64,000 bases of DNA, from assembly GCA_018241505.1 (NCBI GenBank), contig JAFEDS010000016.1, positions 434,001 through 498,000 on the forward strand, in the 5' to 3' direction. The notes under the pieces were generated by a model, which was given only the letters and a program-made list of their open reading frames with translations, was not told the origin of the DNA and searched no databases. The DNA comes from Pseudomonadota bacterium. GTDB lineage: Bacteria > Pseudomonadota > Gammaproteobacteria > Steroidobacterales > Steroidobacteraceae. How positions within the stretch are numbered: the first letter of the stretch is position 1; each line of letters starts with the position of its first letter. The translations under genes were made by a program, and so were the position numbers. This document shows positions 42,577 through 51,118 of this stretch, piece by piece.

Positions 42577-43695
42577 CTATTCGTCGTCTGGGTCGACGTC
42601 TGGCGTCAGCGCGGGATCAAAGAAGCCAGCGATCCCATGAGCGATTTTGCCTGGTTTGCTCGGACCGACATTGCTCAACACCACGACTGTGAGGCCGTCA
42701 TCGACGTACCGCGCGATATGGCTTCTGAAACCCTGCCAGGCCCCGCCATGCTCAATGATCTTGTGCCCGTGGATCGCATAGATATCCCAGCCAAAGCCGT
42801 AGTTGCCCGGGTTGGCCTTGCCGTCGTTCAGTGGAAACACGGTCCACATGCGCTCGAGACTGGAGCGCTTCAACAACTGCTCGCCGTAAAGCGCGCCGTC
42901 CCACTTTGCAAGATCCAGAACATTGAAGTACATCGCGCCATCGGCAGTTGAGTTATATGTCGGCGACACCCACGCCTGATTGTGCAGCACCCCGTTCTCG
43001 AGCTCGTAGCCGACAGTCCGGTTGGGGATGATTTCGCTGTCGCTGATGATCCGCGTCGCGGTCATGCCCAGAGGTTTGAAGACCCGTTGCGCCAGGAAAT
43101 CACCGTAGAACTGTCCAGTGACCTTGTGAACGACAAACCCGAGCAACACGTAGTTGGTATTGGTGTAACGCCATTTCTCACCCGGCGCGAAGTCGATGGT
43201 CATCGTCTCCATGCGCTCGAGCATCTGAGCCTCGGTCAGGTCCTGCCGCAGATTGAACAGCCCGAAAGGGCTGGTGCGCTCTTCGCTTTCGTACTCACCC
43301 AAACCGGAGGTGTGCGACAGCAGGTTCTTGATCTTGATCGCCTGCCAGCTCTTGGGGGCGTGGTCAAAGTACTTGGTGATACTGTCCTCCAGGTTCACCT
43401 TGCCCTCCTCCACCAGCATCATGATCGCGGTCGCGGTGAATTGCTTACCCATCGAACCTGACTGGAATACCATTTCCGGCCGCACCGGCACATTCAGCTC
43501 GACGCTCGCCAGACCGTAGCCCTTGGCCAGCACGACCTGTCCTTTGCGATAAATCCCCACTTCGAGGCCGGGGATGTGTTGCTCCTTCATCTGCGCGGCA
43601 ACGTACTGATCGATCTTTTGGGTCGGTACCGTGGCGGCGTGCGCGCCGGATAAGGCCATCACAGTGGCCAGTGCGAGGCCGTGCCAATTCTTCAT
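42577..43695 (-). CDS. Exported serine hydrolase, beta-lactamase/D-aminopeptidase fold
   Basis: This 372-residue hydrolase has a signal peptide (LALATVMALSGAHA) and the class C beta-lactamase/DD-peptidase active site. The SxxK motif is Ser81-Met-Gly-Lys84, YTN in WRYTNTNYVLLG provides the second motif, and HGG in IIEHGGAWQGF takes the place of KTG. His in that third motif is found in esterases and D-aminopeptidases of this fold and not in true beta-lactamases. Start ATG 43695 has GGGGGA upstream. It is divergent from the aminotransferase gene (83 bp), at one edge of the putative D-amino acid island. Confidence 0.9.
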   Translation of the reverse strand: MKNWHGLALATVMALSGAHAATVPTQKIDQYVAAQMKEQHIPGLEVGIYRKGQVVLAKGYGLASVELNVPVRPEMVFQSGSMGKQFTATAIMMLVEEGKVNLEDSITKYFDHAPKSWQAIKIKNLLSHTSGLGEYESEERTSPFGLFNLRQDLTEAQMLERMETMTIDFAPGEKWRYTNTNYVLLGFVVHKVTGQFYGDFLAQRVFKPLGMTATRIISDSEIIPNRTVGYELENGVLHNQAWVSPTYNSTADGAMYFNVLDLAKWDGALYGEQLLKRSSLERMWTVFPLNDGKANPGNYGFGWDIYAIHGHKIIEHGGAWQGFRSHIARYVDDGLTVVVLSNVGPSKPGKIAHGIAGFFDPALTPDVDPDDE

Positions 43696-43778
43696 AATAT
43701 CCCCCAGCCAGTCATTTGTTATCAAGATACCAGTATTCTGATACGTTATGCAAATCACTTGAGACAGGTACCCCGCGC
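43696..43778. promoter_or_regulatory. Divergent promoter region, serine hydrolase / aminotransferase
   Basis: This 83-bp AT-richer gap serves two divergent genes. It contains TTTGTTAT, which also occurs in the dyad upstream of the DUF1611 gene (46580-46597, complement strand). The shared 8-mer may mark a common RpiR-regulator half-site. The evidence is thin. Confidence 0.35.
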
Positions 43779-44897
43779 ATGAAAATCACCCCGTTCGCCG
43801 TCGAGCAGTGGATGAATGAGTTTGAGACTCAGTGCCGCCACAACTTGGGCGAGACTTGCGTCGCTTCCCTGACGGTCAATGAGCTGCTCACCCTCGCCGG
43901 CGAACGTGACACCTTCCTGGACCAGGTCCTGGCGCTCAAACTGACGTACGGTGAAATCAAGGGAAGCGACCGCTTGCGAGCCGCGGTCGCCGGCCTCTTC
44001 CAGACCCGAAGAGCCGATGAAATCCTGATCACTCATGGCGCGATTGGCGCCAACTCGCTCGTGTATCACGCCTTGGTCAGTGCTGGCGATGAAGTCGTGT
44101 CGGTGGTGCCCACCTATCAGCAGCACTACTCGATACCGGACAGCCTGGGCGCCGAGGTGCGCCGTCTGCCGCTGCGCGAAGAGAATCGCTACCTTCCGGA
44201 TCTCGAGGAGCTACGCAAGCTCGTTACGCCCAACACCCGGCTCATCGCCTTCACCAACCCGAACAATCCAACGGGCTCCCTGATGGAGGCAGCCTGCCTG
44301 AAGGAGATTATTGCCATCGCCGATCGCGTGGGCGCCTATGTTCTGGCCGACGAGGTTTATCGCGGCACCGCGCAAGAGCACGACGTGCTCACGCCGTCCG
44401 TGACGGACCTCTACCCCCGCGGCATCAGCGTAGGCAGCATGTCCAAAGCCTTCTCTCTGGCGGGCGTCCGGCTGGGCTGGATCTGCGGCCCGGCCGAAGT
44501 GCTGAGCGCGGCCGAAATCCACCGCGACTACAACACCATCAGTGTCGGGATGATTGACGATCTGCTGGCCTCCATGGCGCTCGAGCACCAGGACAAAATT
44601 CTCACCCGCAGCAGACGCATCGTCCGCCAAAACCTGCAGGCACTCGATCGGTGGGTACAGGCAGAGCACGCCATCAGCTACGTAAAGCCGCGAGCAGGGA
44701 CAGTCACCTTGCTGAAGTACGACTTCGAGATGCCGTCGCGCGAGCTATGCGTACGGCTCGTTCGGGAAGCCGGTGTGCTTTTCACACCCGGCAGCGCCTT
44801 CGAGCGCGAGGGCACAGTGCGCATCGGCTACGCGAACACTTTGGATGTCGTCGAAGCCGGCCTGCGGGAGACCTCACATTTTCTCAGAGCGCTGTAG
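43779..44897 (+). CDS. Class I/II PLP-dependent aminotransferase (capreomycidine-synthase-like group)
   Basis: This 372-residue fold-type I enzyme has the PLP lysine in SMSKAFSLAGVRLGW, the TNPNNPTG motif, DEVY for the pyridine nitrogen, and the C-terminal carboxylate-binding Arg near TVRIGYANT. The N-terminal pattern (VEQWMNEFETQC...NLGETCVASLTVNELL) is that of a small group related to capreomycidine synthase and uncharacterised amino acid aminotransferases. The ATG at 43779 is preferred to the open frame from 43716. It overlaps the convergent LuxR gene by 24 bp. In this island it could deaminate the L-amino acid produced by epimerisation. Confidence 0.9.
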   Translation: MKITPFAVEQWMNEFETQCRHNLGETCVASLTVNELLTLAGERDTFLDQVLALKLTYGEIKGSDRLRAAVAGLFQTRRADEILITHGAIGANSLVYHALVSAGDEVVSVVPTYQQHYSIPDSLGAEVRRLPLREENRYLPDLEELRKLVTPNTRLIAFTNPNNPTGSLMEAACLKEIIAIADRVGAYVLADEVYRGTAQEHDVLTPSVTDLYPRGISVGSMSKAFSLAGVRLGWICGPAEVLSAAEIHRDYNTISVGMIDDLLASMALEHQDKILTRSRRIVRQNLQALDRWVQAEHAISYVKPRAGTVTLLKYDFEMPSRELCVRLVREAGVLFTPGSAFEREGTVRIGYANTLDVVEAGLRETSHFLRAL

Positions 44898-45641
44898 CGC
44901 GAACAACTCCCCGAGCGAAGCAACTCGCAACTTGCGGAAGATGCGTTTGCGGTGATCCTTTACGGTATGACGGCTGATGTTGAGACGCAGGGCGATCGCC
45001 AGGGAGGAGCATCCCAACAGCAGCAGATGATAGACCTCGCGTTCACGAGGCGTGAGACCGACTGCATCCCGCGGGGACACGAGCTGTCGATGCCGTTCGA
45101 ATGCCGCGGTAAGCGGGGCAGCCAGCTCCTGAAGTGCCAGCAGCTTGTCATCCGGTGCAGGACGTCGACCGCGGGCCCGGTAGAAACTGAGCTCTATCAG
45201 CGCGGTACCCGAAGACAGGTACAAGCCGATTTCCTCCTGCCGCCGCGGCCAGCCAACGGTCCTGAACCCCAACTCTTCGTCGGGCGACAACTCCACGTGT
45301 GAGTCGATCGACAGAGCTTCGCCGCGGCTCAAAGCAAAGTCGCGCGCCCGGCGAACGCCGAGGGCACACGCCTGGAGAATCGGGTTCACCCGGTGAGTAA
45401 ACTGTGCGTAATTGGCAATCCCGCGCCTGGCTTCCGCGCCCACGAAGTTGTCGAACAACACCGCGGCTTTCGCGGCGCGCTGATGAGCAAACACCGCCAT
45501 CAGCTCAAAACCCAGGAACGAGCACAGCGCACCGGCGCTGATCGCGGCGAAATCCTCCGCGCCGATGGCGCTGATCACCGACGCCAGGACCGAATAGTGC
45601 TCAGTGCCGACCCTTTGACGATTTGCCTTTCTTGCGCTCAC
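44874..45641 (-). CDS. LuxR-type transcriptional regulator
   Basis: This regulator of about 255 residues has a C-terminal LuxR helix-turn-helix (VGLTPREREVYHLLLLGCSSLAIALRLNISRHTVKDHRKRIFRKLRVASLGELFAL). An N-terminal sensory region of about 180 residues shows no clear domain. The frame opens upstream within the RpiR gene. GTG 45641 (preceded by GGGAAC) gives a sensible start and overlaps the RpiR 3' end by 41 bp. The two genes are read together. Confidence 0.83.
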   Translation of the reverse strand: MSARKANRQRVGTEHYSVLASVISAIGAEDFAAISAGALCSFLGFELMAVFAHQRAAKAAVLFDNFVGAEARRGIANYAQFTHRVNPILQACALGVRRARDFALSRGEALSIDSHVELSPDEELGFRTVGWPRRQEEIGLYLSSGTALIELSFYRARGRRPAPDDKLLALQELAAPLTAAFERHRQLVSPRDAVGLTPREREVYHLLLLGCSSLAIALRLNISRHTVKDHRKRIFRKLRVASLGELFALQRSEKM

Positions 45642-46530
45642 GTTGTTCCCGATCGAATCCCATGAAGAATGCCTTGAACTCGGAACCGGCATTGAGCTGC
45701 TGATGAACCGTATCTCCCAACGTATCGATGACATCCTCAATGAACAGGTTCAACAAGCTGGCGATGGGGGCGTGATTGTCCCAAAACCGTCCGGAATCGG
45801 TGCGCGCCTGAAAGGCATAGGGGGTGAGTGTCGCAGCCCACCGGCAGTAGGCGTCAGTGACCACCATCACAGGAATGCCCTTCTCGGCGCTTCTTTGCGC
45901 CAACAGCCGGAACCAGCGCGAGTAGCGCCGGGTATCGATCAGAACGACACAACTGTTCGCATCCGCCTCCGCTCTGAGATCGGAAAAGGCGCGATTCTCG
46001 ACTGACACATAGCGCACGCCCGGCCGCACGTCACCCAAGTGATCCGCGAATGAAATGGCCAGACCCCGTTCGCCGACCATTCCAACAACGAACACCTGGC
46101 GAGCGCCGGCAATTTTCTCGACCGCCTCCCGCCAGCTTTGCGTCTCCGACAGCGCATAGACGGCTTCCACGGCTTCCACCTCCGCCCTCAGACTTCGAAT
46201 GCGCTCCTGACTTTTCAATGCCGGCAAGGTCGGTGAGGTGCCACGCCTCGCCCAGGGCCCGGCGCCATCGGGCACCTCGAAACGCATTTCAGCCCGAAGC
46301 TGCCCCAGACCCCGATAACCCAGAGCCTTCAATGTCCGTCCGACGGTCATGGCGCTCACACCCAGGCGCTTGGCGATCGTCTCAGCGGTCTCAAACGGTA
46401 ACTGCTCCGGGTGTGCGGCCAGGTGCGCGGCGACTGACTGCTCCGACGTACTCAGCTCCTGGAGGCGTGTTTGTATGAGCAATTGGTACTGGTAACCGCC
46501 CCCGGGCTGCTTGGATTTGTTTCGCGTCAT
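45601..46530 (-). CDS. RpiR/MurR-family transcriptional regulator (copy 1)
   Basis: This 309-residue regulator has an N-terminal RpiR helix-turn-helix (LSTSEQSVAAHLAAHPEQLPFETAETIAKRLGVSAMTVGRTLKALGYRGLGQLRAEMR). A SIS domain follows (ARQVFVVGMVGERGLAISFADHLGDVRPGVRYVSVENRAF), of the kind that senses sugar phosphates or related small acids. It is divergent from the DUF1611 gene, with a 6-6-6 palindrome in the gap, and is about 60 percent identical by eye to a second copy at 47674-48597. It probably represses the DUF1611 gene and may also control the catabolic operon. Confidence 0.92.
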   Translation of the reverse strand: MTRNKSKQPGGGYQYQLLIQTRLQELSTSEQSVAAHLAAHPEQLPFETAETIAKRLGVSAMTVGRTLKALGYRGLGQLRAEMRFEVPDGAGPWARRGTSPTLPALKSQERIRSLRAEVEAVEAVYALSETQSWREAVEKIAGARQVFVVGMVGERGLAISFADHLGDVRPGVRYVSVENRAFSDLRAEADANSCVVLIDTRRYSRWFRLLAQRSAEKGIPVMVVTDAYCRWAATLTPYAFQARTDSGRFWDNHAPIASLLNLFIEDVIDTLGDTVHQQLNAGSEFKAFFMGFDREQRERKKGKSSKGRH

Positions 46531-46579
46531 GGCAGTGTTGGTTTTCCTGGGTAGGGCGACATTATACCAAAATTAAACC

Positions 46580-46597
46580 TTGTTAATTCTATAACAA
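46580..46597. promoter_or_regulatory. Perfect inverted repeat TTGTTA-N6-TAACAA, candidate RpiR operator
   Basis: Two perfect 6-base arms with a 6-base spacer lie in the AT-rich gap between the divergent RpiR and DUF1611 genes, 41 bp before the DUF1611 ATG. A TATAAC sequence overlaps the right arm and could be a -10 element. RpiR regulators bind such spaced dyads. Confidence 0.55.
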
Positions 46598-46638
46598 AGA
46601 TTCACAATGGTGCGTGCGTTCGGAAACAGGCTGTCCCC

Positions 46639-47646
46639 ATGATTGAACTCAGAAAACCCTACTTGATTTTCGTCGGCGATGCAGAGATTGAATCGGACGC
46701 CAAGACCGGCGCCGGACTTCGCGACTGGGCCCGCGAGTCCTGTCTCGCGCAACACGGCGTCACCGAGAAGGCCGTAGACCTGGGCTTACCTCACATGACG
46801 CCCGAGCAGGCTGCGGCTGCCGGCGCGCGCTCCCTGGTCATTGGGGTCGCCCCCTTTGGTGGCCGAATCGCCCCCTGCTGGGAGCCCGCCTTGTTCGCCG
46901 CGGTGCGTGCTGGGATGGATATTGTGAGCGGATTGCATACGCGTTTGGCGGACGTACCCGGCTTGGCACAGGCCGCTCAAACAAGCGGCGTTGCGCTGCG
47001 TGACGTACGGCATCCGCGCGAGCGCTACCCTGTTGCAACCGGGGCTAAAAGAACCGGGAAACGGGTCGCAATGGTCGGTACTGACTGCGCGCTCGGTAAG
47101 AAGTACACCGCATTGGCTCTGACCCGCGCATTGCAAGCTCGCAAAGTCCCAGCGGATTTCCGGGCGACGGGCCAGACCGGAATCATGATCTCGGGTTCGG
47201 GCATTGCGATGGATGCCATTGTGGCCGATTTCGTGGCGGGTGCCGCGGAGGCGCTGTCACCGTCAGCCGCGCCCGATCATTGGGATGTGATCGAAGGCCA
47301 AGGCTCGCTGTTTCATCCGGCGTATGCGGCGGTTACGTTGGGTCTGCTCCACGGCTCACAGCCCGACGCACTGGTGCTGTGTCACGATCCCAAGCGCACT
47401 CACATCGACGGTTACCCGGACTTTCCCATTCGGCCGCTCGATGAGGCGGCCAACATCTACCTGCAGCAGGCACGTCTCACCAATCCCGCGGTGCGGCTGG
47501 TGGGACTCAGCATGAACACGTCGGGTCTCGATGCAGCCCGGCGCAATCAGGTCCTGGCCGAGGGAGCCGCGATTTTAGGCGTTCCAGCCTTCGACCCCAT
47601 GAAAACGCCGCTCGACGCCGTGGTGGACCGCTTGCTTGCCAACTGA
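46639..47646 (+). CDS. DUF1611 P-loop protein, D-amino acid N-acetyltransferase (DgcN)-like
   Basis: This 335-residue protein belongs to DUF1611. The N-terminal part has GVAPFGGRIAPCWEPAL and DIVSGLHTRLADVPGLA. A P-loop-like motif GTDCALGKKYT lies at residues 147-157, followed by FRATGQTGIMISGSGIAMDAIVADF and IEGQGSLFHPAY. One characterised family member, DgcN, N-acetylates D-glutamate so that an enolase-superfamily racemase (DgcA) can convert it to the L form. A DgcA-like gene lies at 50117-51118, making the same assignment attractive here. Two paralogous RpiR genes flank it. The acetyl-CoA-dependent activity is inferred. Confidence 0.85.
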   Translation: MIELRKPYLIFVGDAEIESDAKTGAGLRDWARESCLAQHGVTEKAVDLGLPHMTPEQAAAAGARSLVIGVAPFGGRIAPCWEPALFAAVRAGMDIVSGLHTRLADVPGLAQAAQTSGVALRDVRHPRERYPVATGAKRTGKRVAMVGTDCALGKKYTALALTRALQARKVPADFRATGQTGIMISGSGIAMDAIVADFVAGAAEALSPSAAPDHWDVIEGQGSLFHPAYAAVTLGLLHGSQPDALVLCHDPKRTHIDGYPDFPIRPLDEAANIYLQQARLTNPAVRLVGLSMNTSGLDAARRNQVLAEGAAILGVPAFDPMKTPLDAVVDRLLAN

Positions 47647-47673
47647 GCAACGCGGCGCTCCTGCGCCCGGCAC

Positions 47674-48597
47674 TTACGAGCCGCGTGTTTTCTTGGAGCG
47701 CCGCTGCCGGTGCACGCGTTCGAAACCCACGAACGTTGCGCCGAATTCCGAGACCGCTTCGAGCTGTGCGTGGACTGCGTCCCCGAGATGCTCGATGACG
47801 TCCTCGGTGAGAAGATTCAACATGCTCACGACCGGTGCGCTGTTGTCCCAGAAGCGGCCGGAGTCAGTGCGTGCCTGCAGAACATGGGGGGTCAGTCCGG
47901 CTGCCCAGGTGCAGTAGGCGTCGGTTGCGATGACCAACGGCACACCCAGCTCGGACGCCTTTTCCCCCAACAGCCGAAACCAACGCGAATAGCGGCGGAC
48001 GTCCACCAACAGCAGGCAGCTATTGGTGTTGGCTTCGGTCTGCAGATCCGCGAAGGCGCGGTTTTCGACCGACAGGTATCGGACCCGCGGCCGTACGTAC
48101 GCCAGTTGATCCGCGAAGGTGATGGCAATTCCGCATTCCGTCTGAAAGCCTGCGACAAACACCTGGTCCGCCTGCGCGATCCGCTGCACCGCTTCTTGCC
48201 ACGCAGGCGTTTCCGCCAGGGCGTGAACCGCCTCGATGGCTTCCAGCTCCGCCTTGAGCGCTCGCCGGCGATCGAGATCCTTGAGTATCGGGGGCGAATT
48301 TGCCGCCACCCCGTGACCCCAGGGAGCAGCCGCATCCGACACCTCGGACCGCATCTGCTCGCGAATATCCGCCAACCCTCGATAGCCGAGCGCTTTCAGA
48401 GTACGGCCAACGGTCATTGAGCTCACGCCGAGGCGTTTGGCCAGGGAGTCGGCGGTTTCAAAGGGAAGCTGGTCAGGGTGAGCACTGAGGTGCGCAGCCA
48501 CGGCCTGCTCCGCCGTGCTCAACCCTGACAGGCGCTTTTCTATCACCGCCTGGTAGCGATATTTTTGCGCGGATGCAGCCGGTGGGACCTTCGTCAT
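47674..48597 (-). CDS. RpiR/MurR-family transcriptional regulator (copy 2)
   Basis: This 307-residue paralogue of the regulator at 45601-46530 shares the helix-turn-helix (ADSLAKRLGVSSMTVGRTLKALGYRGLADIREQMR) and the SIS domain (ADQVFVAGFQTECGIAITFADQLAYVRPRVRYLSVENRAF). Both copies also share the distinctive RRYSRWFRLL and QARTDSGRFWDN segments. It is the last gene of the six-gene minus-strand operon, 35 bp after the D-aminoacylase gene, so it is co-expressed with the genes it may control. It converges on the DUF1611 gene with a 27-bp gap. Confidence 0.92.
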   Translation of the reverse strand: MTKVPPAASAQKYRYQAVIEKRLSGLSTAEQAVAAHLSAHPDQLPFETADSLAKRLGVSSMTVGRTLKALGYRGLADIREQMRSEVSDAAAPWGHGVAANSPPILKDLDRRRALKAELEAIEAVHALAETPAWQEAVQRIAQADQVFVAGFQTECGIAITFADQLAYVRPRVRYLSVENRAFADLQTEANTNSCLLLVDVRRYSRWFRLLGEKASELGVPLVIATDAYCTWAAGLTPHVLQARTDSGRFWDNSAPVVSMLNLLTEDVIEHLGDAVHAQLEAVSEFGATFVGFERVHRQRRSKKTRGS

Positions 48598-48632
48598 GCC
48601 CTACAGAATAGCATCTGCGCCCTGGCGTACGC

Positions 48633-50120
48633 TTATTTGGGTAGCACCCGGCCCGGGCGAGCACCGGTCGGCTTGCCGCCGCTCCAGACCTGCACGCCAT
48701 TCACAAACACCGTTTCGATGCCCTCCGACACTGTTTCAGGATGCAGGAAGGTCGCCCGGTCGCGCACAGTTTTGGGGTTGAACAGCACGAGGTCAGCAAT
48801 CGCGCCCGGACGCACGATACCCCGATCAGTCCACCCGAGACGCTTGGCGGGCAGGGAAGTCATCTTACGGACGGCCTCTGGAAGCTCCAGCCACTTCTTT
48901 TCGCGCACGTACTGACCGAGGACCCGCGGAAACGTTCCCGCGCCACGCGGGTGTTGCGCATCGATACCCCCGTCACTCGCGACCATGACCCAGGGTTGTT
49001 GATAGAACGCTTTGATGTCCGGTTCGGTCATTGATTGGCAGATGACAATAGCCTCGGTGCCGGCAGCGTCCCCCTTGCGAATGATTTGGATGAACATCTC
49101 AACGGGCGAGACTCCCGCCGAGTGCGCCAGATCCTCCAGGGTGTGTCCGTTATAGCTGGGCTCCGGCGTAAAGCCGACAATCGTGACGTGGTTTGCGCCG
49201 CCGACATCCGCCAGCGCGCGCGCGACGCTTGCGGGATTCTCGTATTGCTTGTCCGGCACCAGGACCTTGATGTTTGAATTCCAGGCATTGTACGGATAGC
49301 AGTCCGCCAGAAAATCCACTCCTCGTTGCCGCGCGGCTTCAATGACACGGATATAGGCCGGGGCCCTGCCCCAGACCTTCACGGTACCCAGCTTGATATG
49401 CGAGTGCTCCACGGGAATGTGCGCGCGCTCGCCGATCGCAATTTCCTCATCCAACGCTTCGAAGCTCTTGTCGGCTTCGTCGCGGATGTGAGTCATATAA
49501 AAGCCGCCGTGCTTGGCTGCCGCGGCGGCCACAGCCACCAGCTCATCCGTATTGCTGTAGCTGGCTACATCATATTCAACCCCGCTCGACAGTCCGATCG
49601 CGCCCTCGCCCATCGCCTGCTCGACCAGCTTGGCCATTGCGGCGATCTCGGCCGGCCGTGCAGTCCGCTTGTAGTCAGCGCCCATGACCTGCTCGCGCAC
49701 GGTGGCATGGCCGACCATCACCGCCAGGTTGAGAGAAGCTGGATTGCGCCGGCGCTGCTCGAGCCAGGCGCCCACCGGCCAGGGAGAGCTGCCGTCGGGG
49801 CCGAGAATGATGGTCGTAATGCCCTGTGAGATTTGAGTCGGCGCCAGCGGCTGCTTCTCCAGGCCGCCATCTGAATGGTTGTGTATGTCAATGAAGCCCG
49901 GCGCCAGCACGAGGCCCGCGGCATCGATGACATGGTCCGCGGCCGTGGGCGCGAATTGCCCTACCGCCGTGATCCGATCGCCCTCGACACGGATGTTCGC
50001 TTTGCGCAAGGCGGCGCCCGTTCCGTCCGCGAGCTGCGCGTTTGCGATGACCACCGGGCCGGTTGCGGCACCTGCCACCGACCAACAACCGACCAACAAG
50101 GCGATTCGTATCCAGCTCAT
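48633..50120 (-). CDS. Exported N-acyl-D-amino-acid deacylase-like amidohydrolase
   Basis: This 495-residue protein has a signal peptide (WIRIALLVGCWSVAGA) and the D-aminoacylase subtype of the amidohydrolase fold. Metal-site and catalytic residues are present in GFIDIHNHSD, THIRDEA, EHSHIKLG and ASDGGIDAQHPRG. The GLSSGVEYDVASYSNTDELV segment is typical of this subgroup. The known reaction releases the acid and the free D-amino acid from N-acyl-D-amino acids. The start is ATG 50120, overlapping the epimerase stop by 4 bp (ATGA). An ATG at 50132 is possible. In this operon it would act in the periplasm and feed D-amino acids to the permease. Confidence 0.88.
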   Translation of the reverse strand: MSWIRIALLVGCWSVAGAATGPVVIANAQLADGTGAALRKANIRVEGDRITAVGQFAPTAADHVIDAAGLVLAPGFIDIHNHSDGGLEKQPLAPTQISQGITTIILGPDGSSPWPVGAWLEQRRRNPASLNLAVMVGHATVREQVMGADYKRTARPAEIAAMAKLVEQAMGEGAIGLSSGVEYDVASYSNTDELVAVAAAAAKHGGFYMTHIRDEADKSFEALDEEIAIGERAHIPVEHSHIKLGTVKVWGRAPAYIRVIEAARQRGVDFLADCYPYNAWNSNIKVLVPDKQYENPASVARALADVGGANHVTIVGFTPEPSYNGHTLEDLAHSAGVSPVEMFIQIIRKGDAAGTEAIVICQSMTEPDIKAFYQQPWVMVASDGGIDAQHPRGAGTFPRVLGQYVREKKWLELPEAVRKMTSLPAKRLGWTDRGIVRPGAIADLVLFNPKTVRDRATFLHPETVSEGIETVFVNGVQVWSGGKPTGARPGRVLPK

Positions 50121-51118
50121 GGAGCTCCCCATACAGCGTCGGGACAGTAGATGTTGCCATTCTCATATCGAACGGAAGGAACACGGTCGTTGCGCAGGAA
50201 GATGGGTCCATCCAGATCGACGACATGGCAAAGCTGCCCGACCAGGTATGAGGGAGCCATCGCCAGGGACGTGCCCACCATGTTTCCCACCATGACACTC
50301 AGTCCCCGGCGCCGCGCAGCGTGCGCCAGCGACAGGCCTTCGGTCAGTCCGCCACATTTGTCGAGCTTGATGTTGATGACCTGAAAACGACCGAGCAGCC
50401 CTGGCAGGTCGGCCAGTCCCTGCGCGCTCTCATCGGCCGCCACGGGAATGGGCGACTGCAACCCGTCCAACAGCGCTTCCTGTCCGACTCTGAACGGCTG
50501 CTCAATGAGCTGTACACGCGTGTCGACGAGCACGGGCATCAAGGTCTCGAGGGACTCACGAGTAAAGCCCTGGTTCGCATCAACTCCCAACCAGACATCC
50601 GGACGTGCCGCGCGCACGGCGCGGACGCGATCAGCGTCCGCGGGCTCCCCGGTCAACTTGAGCTTGATGGCCTTTGCATGGCTGTAGGCACGGGCATCGG
50701 CGGCCATTTTCTCAGGGCTGTTGGCTCCGACCGTGAATGTTGTGAGTAAGGCGCGAGGCCGGTCCAGCTCCGCAATCTGCCACGCAGCGCGTCCCGTCTC
50801 CTTCGCTTCGAGATCCCAAAACGCGCAATCGAGAGCATTGCGTGCGCCGCCAGTGGGCAGCAACTCCTGAAGCGCCTGGCGAGTGATGCCGGCTTCTACT
50901 CGGGAACGCACCGCCTCGATCTGCCTGACAACGCCGGGGATGTCGTCACCAACCCGGTAATAAACGCCCGATGCCTCCCCCCGGCCTCGGTGACCGTTTC
51001 GCTCCAGGGTGACGATGACGAGCTCCGTGTCTTCCATGGTGTAGTCGGTAATGCGAAACGGCTCTTTCAGCGGATACTTCTCCACTGAGACTGTCAATGT
51101 CAGAGGCCCGGAGCTCAT
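50117..51118 (-). CDS. Enolase-superfamily epimerase/racemase (dipeptide epimerase or DgcA-like)
   Basis: This 333-residue enzyme of the muconate-lactonising/dipeptide epimerase subgroup has all catalytic residues. The KxK pair is Lys152 and Lys154 (IKLKLTG), metal ligands are Asp180 (GVDANQG), Glu206 (LIEQPF) and Asp229 (AADES), and the opposite-face base is Lys251 (INIKLDKCGG). Such enzymes epimerise L-Ala-D/L-Glu dipeptides, or, as DgcA, racemise N-acetyl-D-glutamate. The DUF1611 gene nearby favours the N-acyl-amino-acid role. The gene overlaps the permease and deacylase genes by 4 bp on each side. Confidence 0.9.
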   Translation of the reverse strand: MSSGPLTLTVSVEKYPLKEPFRITDYTMEDTELVIVTLERNGHRGRGEASGVYYRVGDDIPGVVRQIEAVRSRVEAGITRQALQELLPTGGARNALDCAFWDLEAKETGRAAWQIAELDRPRALLTTFTVGANSPEKMAADARAYSHAKAIKLKLTGEPADADRVRAVRAARPDVWLGVDANQGFTRESLETLMPVLVDTRVQLIEQPFRVGQEALLDGLQSPIPVAADESAQGLADLPGLLGRFQVINIKLDKCGGLTEGLSLAHAARRRGLSVMVGNMVGTSLAMAPSYLVGQLCHVVDLDGPIFLRNDRVPSVRYENGNIYCPDAVWGAP

